Positions 5,520 through 5,588 of a DNA stretch of 5,588 nt are shown in pieces. The position numbers were made by a program, and so were the translations under genes. Each line of letters opens with the position of its first letter. Positions within the stretch are counted from its first letter, which is position 1. The DNA is from Acidobacteriota bacterium (GTDB lineage: Bacteria; Acidobacteriota; Vicinamibacteria; Vicinamibacterales; SCN-69-37): positions 1 through 5,588 of the forward strand of contig JAKALV010000223.1 in the NCBI GenBank assembly GCA_021824055.1, in the 5' to 3' direction. Under the pieces are notes generated by a model. That model saw only the letters and a list, made by a program, of their open reading frames with translations. It had not been told where the DNA came from and made no database searches.

Positions 5520-5588
5520 TCAGCGGATCGAGGTGTTGCCGGTATAGGGGTTCACGAGGTCTTTCAACTCCGCGTCGTGCCGGGTCCA
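5520..5588 (-). CDS. C-terminal end of an unidentified gene entering from the right
   Basis: The minus strand from the right edge reads 22 uninterrupted codons and a TGA at 5522-5520; the peptide begins WTRHDAELKDLV and ends NPYTGNTSIR. Codon third positions are mostly G/C, like the other genes, and the position, convergent to the M24 gene beyond the inverted repeat, is where a gene end is expected. It is too short to assign a family. The frame could be open by chance. Confidence 0.5.
   Translation of the reverse strand, partial: WTRHDAELKDLVNPYTGNTSIR

Overview
This window is high-GC bacterial DNA. It holds six protein-coding genes (two of them cut by the window edges), three tightly packed intergenic control regions and one structured non-coding repeat. 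Third codon positions are overwhelmingly G/C, so long open frames appear on the opposite strand and in other frames; those were discarded. The gene set (GT-C type membrane proteins, an exported Tat-dependent M24 peptidase, a CPXCG zinc-ribbon protein) suggests a Gram-negative soil or freshwater bacterium. Acidobacteriota, possibly Vicinamibacteria, is my best guess, but it is inference from gene style and not from a marker gene. No rRNA, tRNA, CRISPR array or insertion sequence was seen.

Region 1 (1-3035): two multi-pass membrane proteins are transcribed divergently from about position 1450-1530. The left one (minus strand, open to the window start) is read from its own frame: 484 uninterrupted codons with many hydrophobic helices. 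The right one is a clear GT-C / family-39-like glycosyltransferase with an acidic FDSDQA motif just after its first helix. Their longest possible ATG starts overlap by two bases. A perfect palindrome, GAGTATACTC, lies between more plausible starts and may serve as a shared -10 element.

Region 2 (3052-3936, minus strand): a compact run CPXCG protein -> AbrB/MazE-type antitoxin -> Doc toxin. The last two genes are 3 bases apart and form a type II toxin-antitoxin module, in which the usual Phd antitoxin of Doc is replaced by an AbrB-fold protein. The 39-base gap before the antitoxin carries two identical 9-mers exactly 11 bases apart, which look like a promoter/operator. The CPXCG gene is preceded by a start-stop mini-ORF (ATG TAA) placed at good Shine-Dalgarno spacing.

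Region 3 (4001-5299, plus strand): a complete M24 metallopeptidase (Xaa-Pro aminopeptidase/prolidase-like) with a twin-arginine signal peptide, a possible lipobox cysteine and all five metal ligands.

Region 4 (5300-5588): a convergent intergenic region dominated by a 156-base imperfect inverted repeat whose arms are built of tandem heptamers, followed by the last 22 codons of an unidentified minus-strand gene. The genes form separate functional units (envelope glycosylation, toxin-antitoxin, periplasmic peptide processing). I see no evidence that all of them work in one pathway.
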